Below, piece by piece: positions 1-8,910 of a stretch of 64,000 nt of DNA (its first letter is position 1; each line of letters starts with the position of its first letter). Source of the stretch: Acidobacteriota bacterium (GTDB lineage Bacteria > Acidobacteriota > Terriglobia > Terriglobales > Acidobacteriaceae); contig JAFDVQ010000004.1 of NCBI GenBank assembly GCA_018268915.1, positions 1-64,000 of the forward strand. The letters run 5' to 3'. The notes beneath the pieces are model-generated. The model was not told the DNA's origin. It was given only the letters and a program-made list of their open reading frames with translations, and did not search any database. The translations under genes were made by a program, and so were the position numbers.

Positions 1-2
1 CT

Positions 3-134
3 GTCCTTGCAGAACTCGCGCGGCTCTCGAAAAATCTCCTCATGCGTGATGGTCCACGAGACGCAGGCTATGGCGAGGCTCAGCAGCAGGAGGGTGCTGA
101 ACTGGTGCGACAGGGGTTGGTCGAGAAGCTCTAG
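3..134 (+). CDS. C-terminal fragment of an unknown protein, cut by the window edge
   Basis: An open frame enters from the left edge and ends at TAG 132-134. Its last 43 codons give a charged, helix-prone tail rich in Glu, Gln and Arg (ending LVRQGLVEKL), which looks more like real protein than the other two frames here. No family is recognisable from so short a piece, and the true start lies outside the window. The 148 bases between this stop and the fucosidase start contain no other gene that I can support. Confidence 0.4.
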   Translation, partial: VLAELARLSKNLLMRDGPRDAGYGEAQQQEGAELVRQGLVEKL

Positions 135-282
135 GTGCACGTGGCCTGGTACTCCTGGATGCGGCAACTGGTTAGATGCTGATTCCGGAGGGTGGAACAA
201 AGAATCGAGACTGCTTATGGCCGTGTCTTCGTCTCGCTTGTGGCTGTCTTATCATTCGTATGAATCTATCTCGAGGCTAAGA

Positions 283-1698
283 ATGATCCTGAAACCCTTT
301 GTTGTAGTCCTTGCCGCCGCCATGTCACTTTCTGCGGTATCTTTCTCGCAGGCTCCCACGCATTACGAACCCACGCTGGAGTCGCTGGATAAGCACCCCC
401 TTCCAGATTGGTACGCAGGGGCCAAACTCGGGATCTTCATTCATTGGGGTCTCTATTCCGTACCCGGTTGGGCGCCCGTCAATCACGCTGAACATGACTT
501 CTCATCGAGCGACTACATCAAGTACAACCCGTACGCCGAGTGGTATTTGAACGTGCTTCGCATTCCCGGGTCGCCGACAGCGCAATATCACAAGGATCAC
601 TTCGGCGATGCAGGCTACTACGATTTCGCTCCTGCGTTTAATCGCGAGTCGAAGAAGTGGAATCCTGACAAGATGGCATCAATTTTCAAGGACGCCGGTG
701 CGCGGTACGTCGTGCTGACGACGAAGCACCATGAGGGGTTCACGCTTTGGCCCAGCACCACGCCAAATCCCACACCAAGCCTCAAGCCGAATCAGCTGCA
801 CGCCGAGCGAGATATCGTCGGCGATCTGACGTCAGCAGTCCAGAAGCAGGGAATGAAAATGGGTCTCTACTACTCGGGCGGATACGACTGGACTTTCAAC
901 ACAGGCCCGATTGAGACAGAGAAGGACTATGAGTCGGTGAAACCCGAGTCAAAGGCCTACGGCGACTACGCATTTGCGCAGATACATGAGCTCATCGATC
1001 GCTATAAGCCGGCGGTGCTGTGGAATGACATCGACTGGCCGAAGACCGGCAGAACGCTTGAGGTGGAGGCGGACTACTACAACGCCGTACCGGACGGCGT
1101 GATCGATGACCGCTTCGGCATCAAACATGCCGACTTCACATCGCCTGAGTACGAAAAGAAGGATCAGATCAGCGAAAAGAAGTGGGAAGAGTGCCGCGGG
1201 CTGGGACGGTCGTTTGGATACAACCGGGCCGAGGGCGAGAAGGAGACGATCGCGCCCGGAGAGCTGATTTCGCTTCTTGTCGATATCGTCAGCAAAAATG
1301 GGAACCTGCTGTTGGATGTGGGGCCGGAAGCAGATGGAACGATTCCGCCGATCCAGATGGATCGCCTGAAGGCGCTGGGCGCGTGGCTGAAGCAGAATGG
1401 TGAGGCGATCTACGACACCGTGCCGTGGAAGGAAGCAACCGCTAAATCAGCCGAGGGGGATGACCTGCGTTTCACGCGCAAAGGCGACGATCTGTATGTT
1501 ACCGTGATCGGCAAGCCCAAGGGGCAGAGTATTACGATTGCTGATCTCCCGTCGAAGCCTGGCGTAAAGATTACGCAACTCGGAGACAATACAGAGCTCA
1601 GCGGAGCCGGGCATACCGGCGGAACCCAACTCTCGTTGAAGAAAGCTCTGAAGGGAGACTACGCCTATTCCTTCAAGCTTGCCGGGTACGCTCGCTAG
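283..1698 (+). CDS. Secreted alpha-L-fucosidase, glycoside hydrolase family 29
   Basis: Predicted to release terminal L-fucose from glycans by the retaining GH29 mechanism. The 471-residue product begins with a signal peptide (residues 1 to about 25, cleavage near SFSQ/AP) and so acts outside the cytoplasm. The family's FIHWG motif is at 52-56, a KHHEGF motif follows, and LWNDIDWP around 246-253 carries the likely nucleophile Asp249, as in the WND motif of the Thermotoga enzyme. A C-terminal beta-sandwich fills the last ~90 residues. ATG 283 was chosen because GAGG lies six bases upstream and the signal peptide follows; the frame stays open further upstream but its translation is not protein-like. 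The stop overlaps the stop of the convergent hydrogenase protease gene within CTAG. The natural substrate (fucose or a related sugar) cannot be told. Confidence 0.93.
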   Translation: MILKPFVVVLAAAMSLSAVSFSQAPTHYEPTLESLDKHPLPDWYAGAKLGIFIHWGLYSVPGWAPVNHAEHDFSSSDYIKYNPYAEWYLNVLRIPGSPTAQYHKDHFGDAGYYDFAPAFNRESKKWNPDKMASIFKDAGARYVVLTTKHHEGFTLWPSTTPNPTPSLKPNQLHAERDIVGDLTSAVQKQGMKMGLYYSGGYDWTFNTGPIETEKDYESVKPESKAYGDYAFAQIHELIDRYKPAVLWNDIDWPKTGRTLEVEADYYNAVPDGVIDDRFGIKHADFTSPEYEKKDQISEKKWEECRGLGRSFGYNRAEGEKETIAPGELISLLVDIVSKNGNLLLDVGPEADGTIPPIQMDRLKALGAWLKQNGEAIYDTVPWKEATAKSAEGDDLRFTRKGDDLYVTVIGKPKGQSITIADLPSKPGVKITQLGDNTELSGAGHTGGTQLSLKKALKGDYAYSFKLAGYAR

Positions 1699-2171
1699 GT
1701 TTGGCAGTTGAGCAGGCGCTGCACCGACTCTCCAAGCAATCGCTGAGCTTCGGGCAGCGCCTTCTGCACAGCATCGCTGAAGCCTTCTCCCAATTCGATT
1801 CTTCCGGCTCCAATCGTCATGAGACAAGCGATTCGAGGTTGCGCTTGATAAAGGTCATGTGCGACGCCAAGTAGCTCAGCTGCACCAAGGTGGTGCGTAA
1901 CCAACCCGGGTTTCAAAGAAGCGGGACTGAGTTCGTGCAGGGAAATCTGGCCCGGGGCCTGATCCAGGGAAGCATCAACGAAAATCACTGTTTCTGCTGC
2001 GGCGACTTCCTGGGCCATCTCCGGCGTCCACTGGTGATCGCATATCACCCGGACACGTGGATCTTCGCACCAATGCTCTTCGGCCCATGATGCGAGAAAA
2101 GGCCCGATGCCATCATCCTCGCGGAGCGAATTACCACAGGCAAGGATGAGACATCGGGCCGCAAAAGTCAT
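1695..2171 (-). CDS. hoxW: Hydrogenase maturation endopeptidase (HoxW/HyaD family)
   Basis: Cytoplasmic nickel-dependent protease that clips the C-terminal tail of the hydrogenase large subunit once the active site is loaded. The 158-residue protein has the family's N-terminal LACGNSLREDDGIG, with the Asp/Glu that senses nickel, IFVDAS in the middle (second ligand region) and THHLG near residue 100 (the conserved His). It starts 13 bases after the hoxH stop and is the last gene of the hox run, so HoxH is its obvious substrate. ATG 2171 has no good Shine-Dalgarno; an in-frame TTG at 2207 inside hoxH is an alternative, and translational coupling to hoxH is likely. The symbol is by context; the family also includes HyaD, HybD and HycI. 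Confidence 0.9.
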   Translation of the reverse strand: MTFAARCLILACGNSLREDDGIGPFLASWAEEHWCEDPRVRVICDHQWTPEMAQEVAAAETVIFVDASLDQAPGQISLHELSPASLKPGLVTHHLGAAELLGVAHDLYQAQPRIACLMTIGAGRIELGEGFSDAVQKALPEAQRLLGESVQRLLNCQT

Positions 2172-2184
2172 ATTGTGATCGTAA

Positions 2185-3606
2185 TCAGCGCGTGACCCGA
2201 TCGACAATCTCGCCGTCGGCCGAGAGAAGAGTCATATGCAGCGGCATCTGGCCGAATGCGTGTGTGGAGCAGCTCAGGCATGGATCGAAGCAGCGGATGA
2301 CTGCCTCAACGCGGTTCAGCGCGCCTTCAGTGAACTTCCCGTCCTTCACGTAGCATTTCGCCGCCTGCAGCACGCCCTGGTTCATCGCCCGATTGTTGTG
2401 GCCGGTGGCGACGACAAGATTGGCCCAGGTGATCTTGCCGTAGTCGTCAACCTTGTAGTGGTGATTCAACGTGCCGCGGGGCGCTTCGATCTGTCCTGCG
2501 CCTTCGAGCCTGTTGACGCCGGCTGTGGCGCGCACATGCTTGTCGAGTATGAGAGGATCGGCGAGTATTTGCTCGATCTTCTCAATTCCGTGCATTACTT
2601 CGACGAGCCGCGCATGGTGGAAGAAGAATGAGCTTTCGAGCGGACCGGCAGCGATCTGCTTGAACTCGGCGAGCTCCTGATTGGCTTTGGGGGTTCCCAT
2701 CTTTTTGACGATATTCAGTCGAGCCAGAGGTCCGACGCGATAGCTGCCTTCGGGGTATCCGAGCGGCTTGTAGTAGACGAACTTGGTGTAGCTGTACGGC
2801 TCTACGGCTTCGCCTATTACTTCGGTAAAGCGCTGCGCTGTAATGCCGTCGTCGATGATCGCGCCTTTCGAATCGATGAGCCGCAGTGCGCCGTCGCTGA
2901 ATTCAATGGACTCGTCTTCATTGATCAGCCCAAGATAGCTGGAGGGGAAGTTAGCAAAGACCCCGATCTCCTGTCGGAATTTGTCCGCGATCTGCTTGTA
3001 AGCTGCAAGCGCAAGACCTATGTTGGCGTAGGCTTCGGGCATCATCGCGAGCATCTCGTCGCGCTTGGCGGAGCTAAGGGGCTCGGCCACGCCACCGGGT
3101 ATTACCCATCCCGTGTGAATGCGCTTGGTACCCAGCAACTCGATGACGTGCTGCCCGAAGCGCCGCAGCGCGATTCCCGCGCGTCCTAGCTCAGGCCGCG
3201 CCGCAGCAACGCCAAAGATATGCCGGTGTGCTGGATCGGACTCCATGCCCAGAAGCAGATCTGGTGAGGAGAGGTGGAAGAAGCTCAACGAATGCGACTG
3301 CACCATCTGGGCGAGATTCAAGATGCGGCGCAACTGCGCAGCCGTGTGTGGAATTCGGACTGACATGATTGCCTCGCAGGCTTTGGCGGAGGCAAGCAGA
3401 TGTGATACGGGGCAGATTCCGCAGATGCGCGCAGTGAGTGCCGGCATCTCGTAGAAGGGGCGACCTTCAGTGAACTTCTCAAAGCCGCGCACTTGCGTTA
3501 CGTGGAAATGCGCGTCTTCGACTTCGCCACGGTCGTTCATCTGGATCGTAATCTTGCCATGTCCTTCGAGGCGTGTCACGGGATCGATCGTTATGGTCTG
3601 AGTCAT
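2185..3606 (-). CDS. hoxH: NAD-linked [NiFe]-hydrogenase large subunit HoxH
   Basis: Catalytic subunit that splits or forms H2 at a Ni-Fe(CN)2CO centre. The 473-residue protein has both cysteine pairs that hold the metal: RICGIC (Cys62, Cys65) and DPCLSCSTH (Cys443, Cys446). The 24 residues after His449 are the tail expected to be removed by the maturation protease encoded next door; known HoxH precursors are cut after the same His. The L1 motif RICGICPVSH and the company of hoxEFUY fit group 3d (NAD-coupled, bidirectional, cytoplasmic). ATG 3606 has AAGGAG seven bases upstream; the frame is open to 3738 but that stretch is the antisense-like shadow of hoxY. It starts 16 bases after the hoxY stop. 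Confidence 0.96.
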   Translation of the reverse strand: MTQTITIDPVTRLEGHGKITIQMNDRGEVEDAHFHVTQVRGFEKFTEGRPFYEMPALTARICGICPVSHLLASAKACEAIMSVRIPHTAAQLRRILNLAQMVQSHSLSFFHLSSPDLLLGMESDPAHRHIFGVAAARPELGRAGIALRRFGQHVIELLGTKRIHTGWVIPGGVAEPLSSAKRDEMLAMMPEAYANIGLALAAYKQIADKFRQEIGVFANFPSSYLGLINEDESIEFSDGALRLIDSKGAIIDDGITAQRFTEVIGEAVEPYSYTKFVYYKPLGYPEGSYRVGPLARLNIVKKMGTPKANQELAEFKQIAAGPLESSFFFHHARLVEVMHGIEKIEQILADPLILDKHVRATAGVNRLEGAGQIEAPRGTLNHHYKVDDYGKITWANLVVATGHNNRAMNQGVLQAAKCYVKDGKFTEGALNRVEAVIRCFDPCLSCSTHAFGQMPLHMTLLSADGEIVDRVTR

Positions 3607-3622
3607 GATTGCGCTCCTTGGG

Positions 3623-4159
3623 TCAGGCTCCAAATCGGGTAAGCGAAGGGATGTCGAGAGGCTCGCCGGTGATGAGCGCTGTGAGCGCTGCGTGAAACGT
3701 ATCTGCAGACGGCGGGCAGCCCGGCAGGAAGACGTCAACCTTCACAAACTCATGAATTGGCTTAACCACTTTCAGGAGTTCTGGCACAACTACGCATGGA
3801 ATCTGCGGCTGGATGGTCGCGTTTTCGATATACGCCCGGTTCAGGATGGCCTCGGCGCCGATGGGGTTGCGCATGGAGGGAACATTGCCTGTGATTGCGC
3901 AGTCGCCCATGGCGATGAGCATCTTCGAGTGTGCCCGGATCTTTCTGATCTTCTTCTCGTCATCGACAGAGGCCACGGCTCCCTCGACGAGGGCAATGTC
4001 GACGTTGTCGGGAAACTCCTTGGCGTCGACTACGGGGCTGTAGACCACATCGACAAGTTCAGCGAGCTCGAGGAGCCGCTCATCCATATCGAGGAAGGAC
4101 ATGTGGCAGCCGGAACATCCGTCGAGCCAGACTGTTGCGAGTTTCAGTTTGCTGCTCAT
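3623..4159 (-). CDS. hoxY: NAD-linked [NiFe]-hydrogenase small subunit HoxY
   Basis: Passes electrons from HoxH to the diaphorase part through a single proximal [4Fe-4S] cluster. At 178 residues it is the short form typical of HoxY, without the two extra clusters of respiratory small subunits and without a TAT signal, so the enzyme is cytoplasmic. Cluster ligands are visible as DGCSGC (Cys15, Cys18), MGDC (Cys87) and PGCPP (Cys148). The start ATG overlaps the hoxU stop as ATGA, so the two are translationally coupled. Confidence 0.95.
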   Translation of the reverse strand: MSSKLKLATVWLDGCSGCHMSFLDMDERLLELAELVDVVYSPVVDAKEFPDNVDIALVEGAVASVDDEKKIRKIRAHSKMLIAMGDCAITGNVPSMRNPIGAEAILNRAYIENATIQPQIPCVVVPELLKVVKPIHEFVKVDVFLPGCPPSADTFHAALTALITGEPLDIPSLTRFGA

Positions 4160-4872
4160 CGCGCCTCCCTCATCAAGTTCAAGTACGGCAGGAAGTCGGG
4201 GTACTTGGGATGATCGGAGCCGATCTTGCTTTTATCGAATAGAGCTCCAGTCGGGCAGACCTGTACGCATTTGCCACAGCGTGTGCAACTCGACTCACCC
4301 CAGTCTTCATGCAGGTCGGTGATCACTATCGAATCGATTCCGCGCCCCATTATGTCCCACACGTGAGCGCCTTCAATTTCGCCACAGACCCGCACGCAGC
4401 GCGTGCAGAGGATGCACCGGTTGTGATCGACTGTGAAGCGTTCATGCGACGCATCTACTGGCAGGTTGGGATTGCGATATGGCATGCGTACATGCGTCAG
4501 GCCCTGATCCTGTGCCATGGACTGAAGTTCGCAGTGGCCATTCGACACGCAAACCGAGCAGACGTGGTTGCGTTCGGCAAATAGTAGTTCCAGGATATTG
4601 TGGCGATGCTTTTGAAGCCTCTCCGTGTTGGTACTCACCACCATGCCTTCCGAGACAGTGGCCACGCAGGCCGGGAGGAGCTTGTTGCTGCCCTTGATCT
4701 CGACCAGGCAAAGGCGGCATGCGCCGACGTTGCTTAGCCCTTCCATCTGGCAGAGCGTGGGGATGTTGATGTCGTGTTCCCGCGCGACTTCCAGGATGGT
4801 TTGGCCCCGGCGGGCGCTCACTTCGCGGCCGTCGATTTCCAGGGTTTTTACTTCAAACGGTGCCTCGGTCAT
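4156..4872 (-). CDS. hoxU: Hydrogenase diaphorase iron-sulfur subunit HoxU
   Basis: NuoG-N-terminus-like electron wire between HoxY and HoxF. In 238 residues it carries a plant-type [2Fe-2S] domain (Cys41, 52, 55, 69), a His-Cys motif (His103, Cys105, Cys108, Cys114) and two ferredoxin-type [4Fe-4S] motifs (Cys153/156/159/163 and Cys196/199/202/206). The NuoG molybdopterin-like domain is absent, which is what separates HoxU from complex I NuoG. It overlaps both neighbours by ATGA (hoxF stop upstream, hoxY start downstream). Confidence 0.94.
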   Translation of the reverse strand: MTEAPFEVKTLEIDGREVSARRGQTILEVAREHDINIPTLCQMEGLSNVGACRLCLVEIKGSNKLLPACVATVSEGMVVSTNTERLQKHRHNILELLFAERNHVCSVCVSNGHCELQSMAQDQGLTHVRMPYRNPNLPVDASHERFTVDHNRCILCTRCVRVCGEIEGAHVWDIMGRGIDSIVITDLHEDWGESSCTRCGKCVQVCPTGALFDKSKIGSDHPKYPDFLPYLNLMREAR

Positions 4873-6530
4873 GCCAACACCTCCGCGGGAGCCGGTTCAG
4901 CAGCGGTTGCTCCGGCGATATTGCAAACTCCAGCCGGACAACGCTTGTGCACTATATGTTCGAGGTACTCGTTCTTGAAGTACTTCAGCGTACTCAACAC
5001 CGGATTCGGAGCTGTCTGGCCAAGCCCGCAAAGGCTTGTATCCTTTACCGTGCCGCAGAGTTCGATCAACAGTTCGAGATCGTCCATAGTTCCCGTGCCT
5101 TCGCAGATGCGGGTCAGAAGCGTGTACATCTGTGCGGTGCCTGCGCGGCAGGGAATGCACTTGCCGCAGGATTCTGTCATGCAGAATTCAACGAAGAACC
5201 GTGCAACGTTGACCATGCAGGATGTGTCGTCCATGACGATCATGCCGCCCGAGCCCATGATCGATCCTGCCGCCATCAGTGCGTCGTAGCTGACGCCAAG
5301 GTTCATCATGTCGGCTGGAATGCATCCGCCGGATGGACCACCGGTCTGGATAGCCTTGAGCTTGTGGCCGCCTGGAACGCCTCCGCCAATGACATCGATG
5401 ATTTCCCAGAGCTTGATGCCAAGCGGCACTTCGATCAGTCCTGTGTTCTTGATCCTGCCGGTCAGTGCGAAGACCTTTGTGCCCTTGGAGCGCTCCGAGC
5501 CCATGTTGAAGAACCACTTGCCACCACTGCGCACAATAGGAGCGATGTTGGCGTAGGTCTCAACATTGTTGATCAGCGTGGGTTTTCCCCACAGTCCGCT
5601 AACCGCCGGATAGGGCGGTCTGGGCTTGGGAGTGCCTCGCCGTCCTTCGATCGAAGCGAGTAATGCCGTCTCCTCGCCGCAGACGAATGCGCCAGCGCCG
5701 AGACGGATCTCAATATCGAAGTTGAAAGTCGTGTTGCAGATTCCGCTGCCAAGAAGACCGCGTCGCCGAGCTTCGCGCAGAGCAGTTGTCAGTCTTGAGA
5801 CAGCGACTGGGTATTCGGCACGCACATAGATGAAGCCCTTAGTTGCGCCGACCGCATAGGCGGCAATCGCCATGCCTTCGATCACGCGATGTGGATCGCC
5901 TTCCATTACGCTTCGATCCATGAATGCGCCAGGATCGCCCTCATCGCCGTTACACACGACGTACTTCAGGTCACCGGAAGCTTTGGCAACAGTTCCCCAT
6001 TTCAGGCCAGTGGGGTAGCCACCGCCGCCGCGTCCGCGCAGGCCGCTCTCTGTTATGCGGTGCACCACGCCGTTTGGCGTCATCTCAGTCAGCGCGGTGA
6101 GCAGAGCCTTATAGCCGTCGCGGGAGATGTAGTCGTCAATCTTCTCTGGATCGATGTGACCGGCGTTTTCAAGAACAACGCGGACCTGCTTGTCAAAGTG
6201 CTCGTTCAGGTCGCATTGCAACTCAGCAACTGGTTTTTCGCCGAGGCTCTTGATGATTGCTTCAGCATTCGAATCCTTTACCTTGGCGTACAGAGTGTCG
6301 TCCGGGTCGACGCGCACAAGCGGGCCCGAAGAGCAGGGGCCCATGCAGCCAGTCTTGCGAATGAGAACCTTTTTGCCGGAAGCGTCTGCGCGTTTCACGA
6401 GAGCATCACGGAGCAGGCCGGCACCCTGACTGGCACATGCCAGATCCATGCAGACATTTACTTCGTATTCATACTTGGCATTTTCCAGTTGAACGCCTTT
6501 GGCTATCTGCTCCAGTTCTTCAATGGTCAT
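4869..6530 (-). CDS. hoxF: Hydrogenase diaphorase NADH-binding subunit HoxF
   Basis: Flavoprotein that exchanges hydride with NAD(H) for the Hox hydrogenase. The 553-residue protein has an N-terminal thioredoxin-like [2Fe-2S] domain (Cys27, 32, 62, 66), then the NuoF core: glycine-rich [13 protein letters not shown] for NADH, a [12 protein letters not shown] flavin-site stretch, [13 protein letters not shown], and the C-terminal [4Fe-4S] motif [12 protein letters not shown] with a fourth Cys in SLCGLG. The fused ferredoxin domain is usual in HoxF and in NADP-reducing hydrogenases. The start ATG overlaps the hoxE stop. It could in isolation be mistaken for NuoF or a formate dehydrogenase beta subunit; the operon settles it. 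Confidence 0.94.
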   Translation of the reverse strand: MTIEELEQIAKGVQLENAKYEYEVNVCMDLACASQGAGLLRDALVKRADASGKKVLIRKTGCMGPCSSGPLVRVDPDDTLYAKVKDSNAEAIIKSLGEKPVAELQCDLNEHFDKQVRVVLENAGHIDPEKIDDYISRDGYKALLTALTEMTPNGVVHRITESGLRGRGGGGYPTGLKWGTVAKASGDLKYVVCNGDEGDPGAFMDRSVMEGDPHRVIEGMAIAAYAVGATKGFIYVRAEYPVAVSRLTTALREARRRGLLGSGICNTTFNFDIEIRLGAGAFVCGEETALLASIEGRRGTPKPRPPYPAVSGLWGKPTLINNVETYANIAPIVRSGGKWFFNMGSERSKGTKVFALTGRIKNTGLIEVPLGIKLWEIIDVIGGGVPGGHKLKAIQTGGPSGGCIPADMMNLGVSYDALMAAGSIMGSGGMIVMDDTSCMVNVARFFVEFCMTESCGKCIPCRAGTAQMYTLLTRICEGTGTMDDLELLIELCGTVKDTSLCGLGQTAPNPVLSTLKYFKNEYLEHIVHKRCPAGVCNIAGATAAEPAPAEVLA

Positions 6531-7024
6531 TCAACTGCCCACCTTTCCAACTGAGCGATCAACTGCTCATCCGTCACTTCGCCTGCAACTTCTCCGTCGC
6601 AAATCATCACTGGGGCGCGGCTGCATGCGCCGACGCAGCGGGCTGTCATAAGGCTGATCTGCCCATCTCTAGTTGTCTGTCCGCTCTTCAGGGAAAGGTG
6701 CTTCTCGGCGGAAGCGATTAATTTATCTGTCCCCTTGATGTAGCAAGCTGTCCCAGCGCAAAGCGTCATGGTGTGCCTGCCGGGCGGTTTGAGGCTGAAG
6801 TAGTGATAGAAGGTCACAACCCCATAGGCCTGGCTCAGCGGTACCCGGAGCGAACGCGCTACAAAGCGGATGGCATCGTCATCCAGGTATCCGAATGAGG
6901 ATTGAACTGTGTGCAGGGTTTCGATCAACGCGTGGCGGGCAAATCCGTTCTTGCGCATGGTACCGGCCACTATCTTCCAGCGTTTGTCGTCGCTTGGCAG
7001 CGGCGGTGGTGTGAATGCAGCCAC
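6527..7024 (-). CDS. hoxE: Hydrogenase diaphorase [2Fe-2S] subunit HoxE
   Basis: NuoE-like thioredoxin-fold subunit, 165 residues, that extends the hydrogenase-diaphorase complex and may offer a second electron entry or exit. The [2Fe-2S] ligands are Cys89 and Cys94 (CAGTAC) and Cys130 and Cys134 (CVGAC). The start is GTG 7024: GGAGG sits four bases upstream, and the overlapping ATG two bases earlier opens a different frame that is not protein-like. First gene of the hox run proper; the 160 bases upstream separate it from the nickel transporter gene, which is read in the same direction, and hold a perfect palindrome. Confidence 0.94.
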   Translation of the reverse strand: MAAFTPPPLPSDDKRWKIVAGTMRKNGFARHALIETLHTVQSSFGYLDDDAIRFVARSLRVPLSQAYGVVTFYHYFSLKPPGRHTMTLCAGTACYIKGTDKLIASAEKHLSLKSGQTTRDGQISLMTARCVGACSRAPVMICDGEVAGEVTDEQLIAQLERWAVE

Positions 7025-7112
7025 ATTCCCTCCAGACAGCTGACGGCGAAGAACTTACCATACGCTCCGCTCTCTGTCTGGCCTTGTTTTACCCCCAGAG
7101 GTATACGACTGG

Positions 7113-7130
7113 CCGTGACCACGGTCACGG
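7113..7130. promoter_or_regulatory. Inverted repeat between the nickel transporter gene and hoxE
   Basis: CCGTGACC and GGTCACGG face each other across two bases, an 18-base site with perfect 8-base arms, about 90 bases before the hoxE start codon. The compact spacing suits a dimeric DNA-binding protein better than a terminator, and no T-run follows on either strand. Role as a hox operator is inference; the regulator is unknown. Confidence 0.45.
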
Positions 7131-7183
7131 GGGTCGGTGGGTATTTGATCAATTGGGAATCACCTGCAGGAGGTATGCCTGAC

Positions 7184-7951
7184 TCAGCTAAGCCCGGGCA
7201 GCCGATCAGAGATGCCGAGAAGGAAGATCAGTCCGATCCCGCAGCTGTAGACCGCGCCAGTCCACGCAATCACATGATAGAAACGGGGATGGTGTCCGCC
7301 AGCTGTGAAGGCACCTCCGATCGATGCTGTCATCAACGCGTTCATCGCGACCAGGCCGAGCGCGAATGCAGCCAACCCCAACATGCCACGCGATGTTCCG
7401 CCAAGGTTGGCAGTCAAGAAGAACAATGCCAGCTGGCTAGGAGTTTCAGCGCCAACACCGTGAAGGACGCCAATGAGGAACACCGACTTACCGTTGTACA
7501 TCCACTGGAAGCGTTCCGGTTTCGGAGCGGCGGGATTCCAAATGCGCCGCACCCGCCAGGCCAGCCAAAGGACTCCATTGATGGCGATTGCCAGCCGGCT
7601 TTCAATCCGGCTATGCCGATGACCATGTGCATCCTTGCGCAGTATGCCTGCGACTACACCGATTCCAAGGACGATCAGAGTCAACCCGATGAGCCGCTCC
7701 GTCCAGTGATCGAGACCTTCTGGTAAGCCCATGTGCAGCTGCAGTACCGCGATCCCGAGCGCCACCACGGTCGCGGCGTGGCCGAATGCGTAGGTCATTC
7801 CCAGACGAAGGCCGCTCTTCCAGTTCCGCTGTACGGCGGTGATGTCAGAAATGGCTGCCAGATGGTCATAGTCGAATCCATGACGAAGGCCGAGCACGAG
7901 GCACGAGCCCAGCGCGGCATCGAGTTTCCAGTCGCCAAGAACTTGGATCAC
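7184..7951 (-). CDS. Nickel/cobalt transporter, NiCoT/NicO superfamily
   Basis: Predicted inner-membrane importer supplying nickel for the hydrogenase made downstream. The 255-residue protein is mostly hydrophobic with about six membrane spans and has the superfamily's signature in the first span, RHGFDYDHLAAISD (compare HX4DH of NiCoT permeases), a His-rich loop (KDAHGHRHSR) and a second conserved stretch LHGVGAETPSQ. It starts with GTG 7951; a TATACT box lies nine bases before it. Same strand as hoxE with 160 bases between, so co-transcription is possible. Nickel rather than cobalt is inferred from context only. Confidence 0.82.
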   Translation of the reverse strand: MIQVLGDWKLDAALGSCLVLGLRHGFDYDHLAAISDITAVQRNWKSGLRLGMTYAFGHAATVVALGIAVLQLHMGLPEGLDHWTERLIGLTLIVLGIGVVAGILRKDAHGHRHSRIESRLAIAINGVLWLAWRVRRIWNPAAPKPERFQWMYNGKSVFLIGVLHGVGAETPSQLALFFLTANLGGTSRGMLGLAAFALGLVAMNALMTASIGGAFTAGGHHPRFYHVIAWTGAVYSCGIGLIFLLGISDRLPGLS

Positions 7952-8028
7952 AGGTGCCTAGTATAAGGCAGGCGAGCTGCAGCCTTCGCGTTCATTCGTC
8001 ACCCGGATCGCCGTCAATCAGCGGGATT

Positions 8029-8763
8029 TCATCTGCTTACGGACGCCTTCACGGGGGCGGCCAGCAGCTGGAGTTGATACCCGCTATAGTCCACTTTTAC
8101 GACGGTCTGGCCGAGCAGGGAACTAGCAGACACAGCCTCAGCGTGTGTCGCCATTGGCAGAGTGTCCACTTCGGAATAGTGTCTAGTCACCTCGGCTGCA
8201 TTGGCGAGGAAAAAGGCGCTCTTCGCTGCCGTGCCCTTCAATTGCACAATGGAGTAGTCGTGGGCATCCACCCATAGCATGCCGCTGAACAAATACTGGC
8301 TTTTGCGGCGCGGAGTGATGTCGAGTACGACGCATCGCCGACCGTCGAGCATGGCCTCAGCGTTTTTATCTAGTTTCATTTCGTAGTTGGAGCTGTTGAT
8401 GAGTGCCGTCTCAACGTTTCCGGGCTTGCTCATGCGCTGCTCGTTCTCGAGTAGAGTTTTCAGAACCTGGTTTCGCCAGAGTGCTGATCCGCTCTGCGAT
8501 AGAACTTGGTAGCTCTTTCCGGTCTCTTTGCGATATGTAGTCCTCACCATCATCTCTGCGGCCGCCTTCGCGTCGTCGTGACCTCGGAACACGGCATAAT
8601 GCTCTGTCACGGTGTAAGAGCCGAGGCGGTCAAGCCGCGCCTTCACTGAGCTGTCTACGCCGCTGACGACTGTCGCCAAATCGGGAACCTGGGCGCTGGC
8701 GTACATTATTCCCGATACACACAGCAGCGCGGCCGCAAACAAATTTTGCCGACGCGGAATCAT
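8029..8763 (-). CDS. Exported LolA/RseB-like lipoprotein-carrier fold protein
   Basis: A 244-residue protein with a signal peptide (positively charged MIPRRQ start, hydrophobic stretch, likely cleavage near YASA/Q). The body, with YTVTEHYAVFRG, an outer-strand pattern and LDITPRRKSQYLFSGMLWVD, resembles the half-barrel of outer-membrane lipoprotein carrier LolA and of RseB, where the last motif forms the barrel closing strands. Such proteins bind acyl chains or lipoproteins in the periplasm. It stands alone between the nickel transporter and a SYLF protein and shows no functional link to either. Function beyond the fold is unknown. Confidence 0.7.
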   Translation of the reverse strand: MIPRRQNLFAAALLCVSGIMYASAQVPDLATVVSGVDSSVKARLDRLGSYTVTEHYAVFRGHDDAKAAAEMMVRTTYRKETGKSYQVLSQSGSALWRNQVLKTLLENEQRMSKPGNVETALINSSNYEMKLDKNAEAMLDGRRCVVLDITPRRKSQYLFSGMLWVDAHDYSIVQLKGTAAKSAFFLANAAEVTRHYSEVDTLPMATHAEAVSASSLLGQTVVKVDYSGYQLQLLAAPVKASVSR

Positions 8764-8850
8764 TGCAGGGATTCTCTCAGATTCATGTCAATATTGCGTG
8801 CCACAGTGCTTGGACGTGCGGAAACCAGGAGGGTAGCTAAGGTCTTTCGC

Positions 8851-8890
8851 TCAAAAGCAACGAGCACCCGGACAGGGCCCGAGTGCTCGT
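8851..8890 (-). terminator. Rho-independent terminator after the SYLF gene
   Basis: ACGAGCAC (8860-8867) pairs with GTGCTCGT (8883-8890), with further pairing possible in the loop. Read on the minus strand the stem is followed by TTGCTTTT. It lies 21 bases past the TAA stop of the SYLF gene. Confidence 0.75.
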
Positions 8891-8910
8891 CGCCTTTCGC
8901 AACACACCCT

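Noticed and set aside
3607..3738. Longer N-terminus for HoxH
   Set aside because: The extra 44 codons overlap hoxY out of frame and are not protein-like; AAGGAG before ATG 3606 decides the start.
4860..5663. A 267-codon plus-strand frame over hoxF
   Set aside because: Antisense to hoxF, whose cofactor motifs are all intact.
6902..7726. A 274-codon plus-strand frame over the hoxE to nickel transporter region
   Set aside because: Runs antisense through two real genes and their spacer; no ribosome-binding site or motif.
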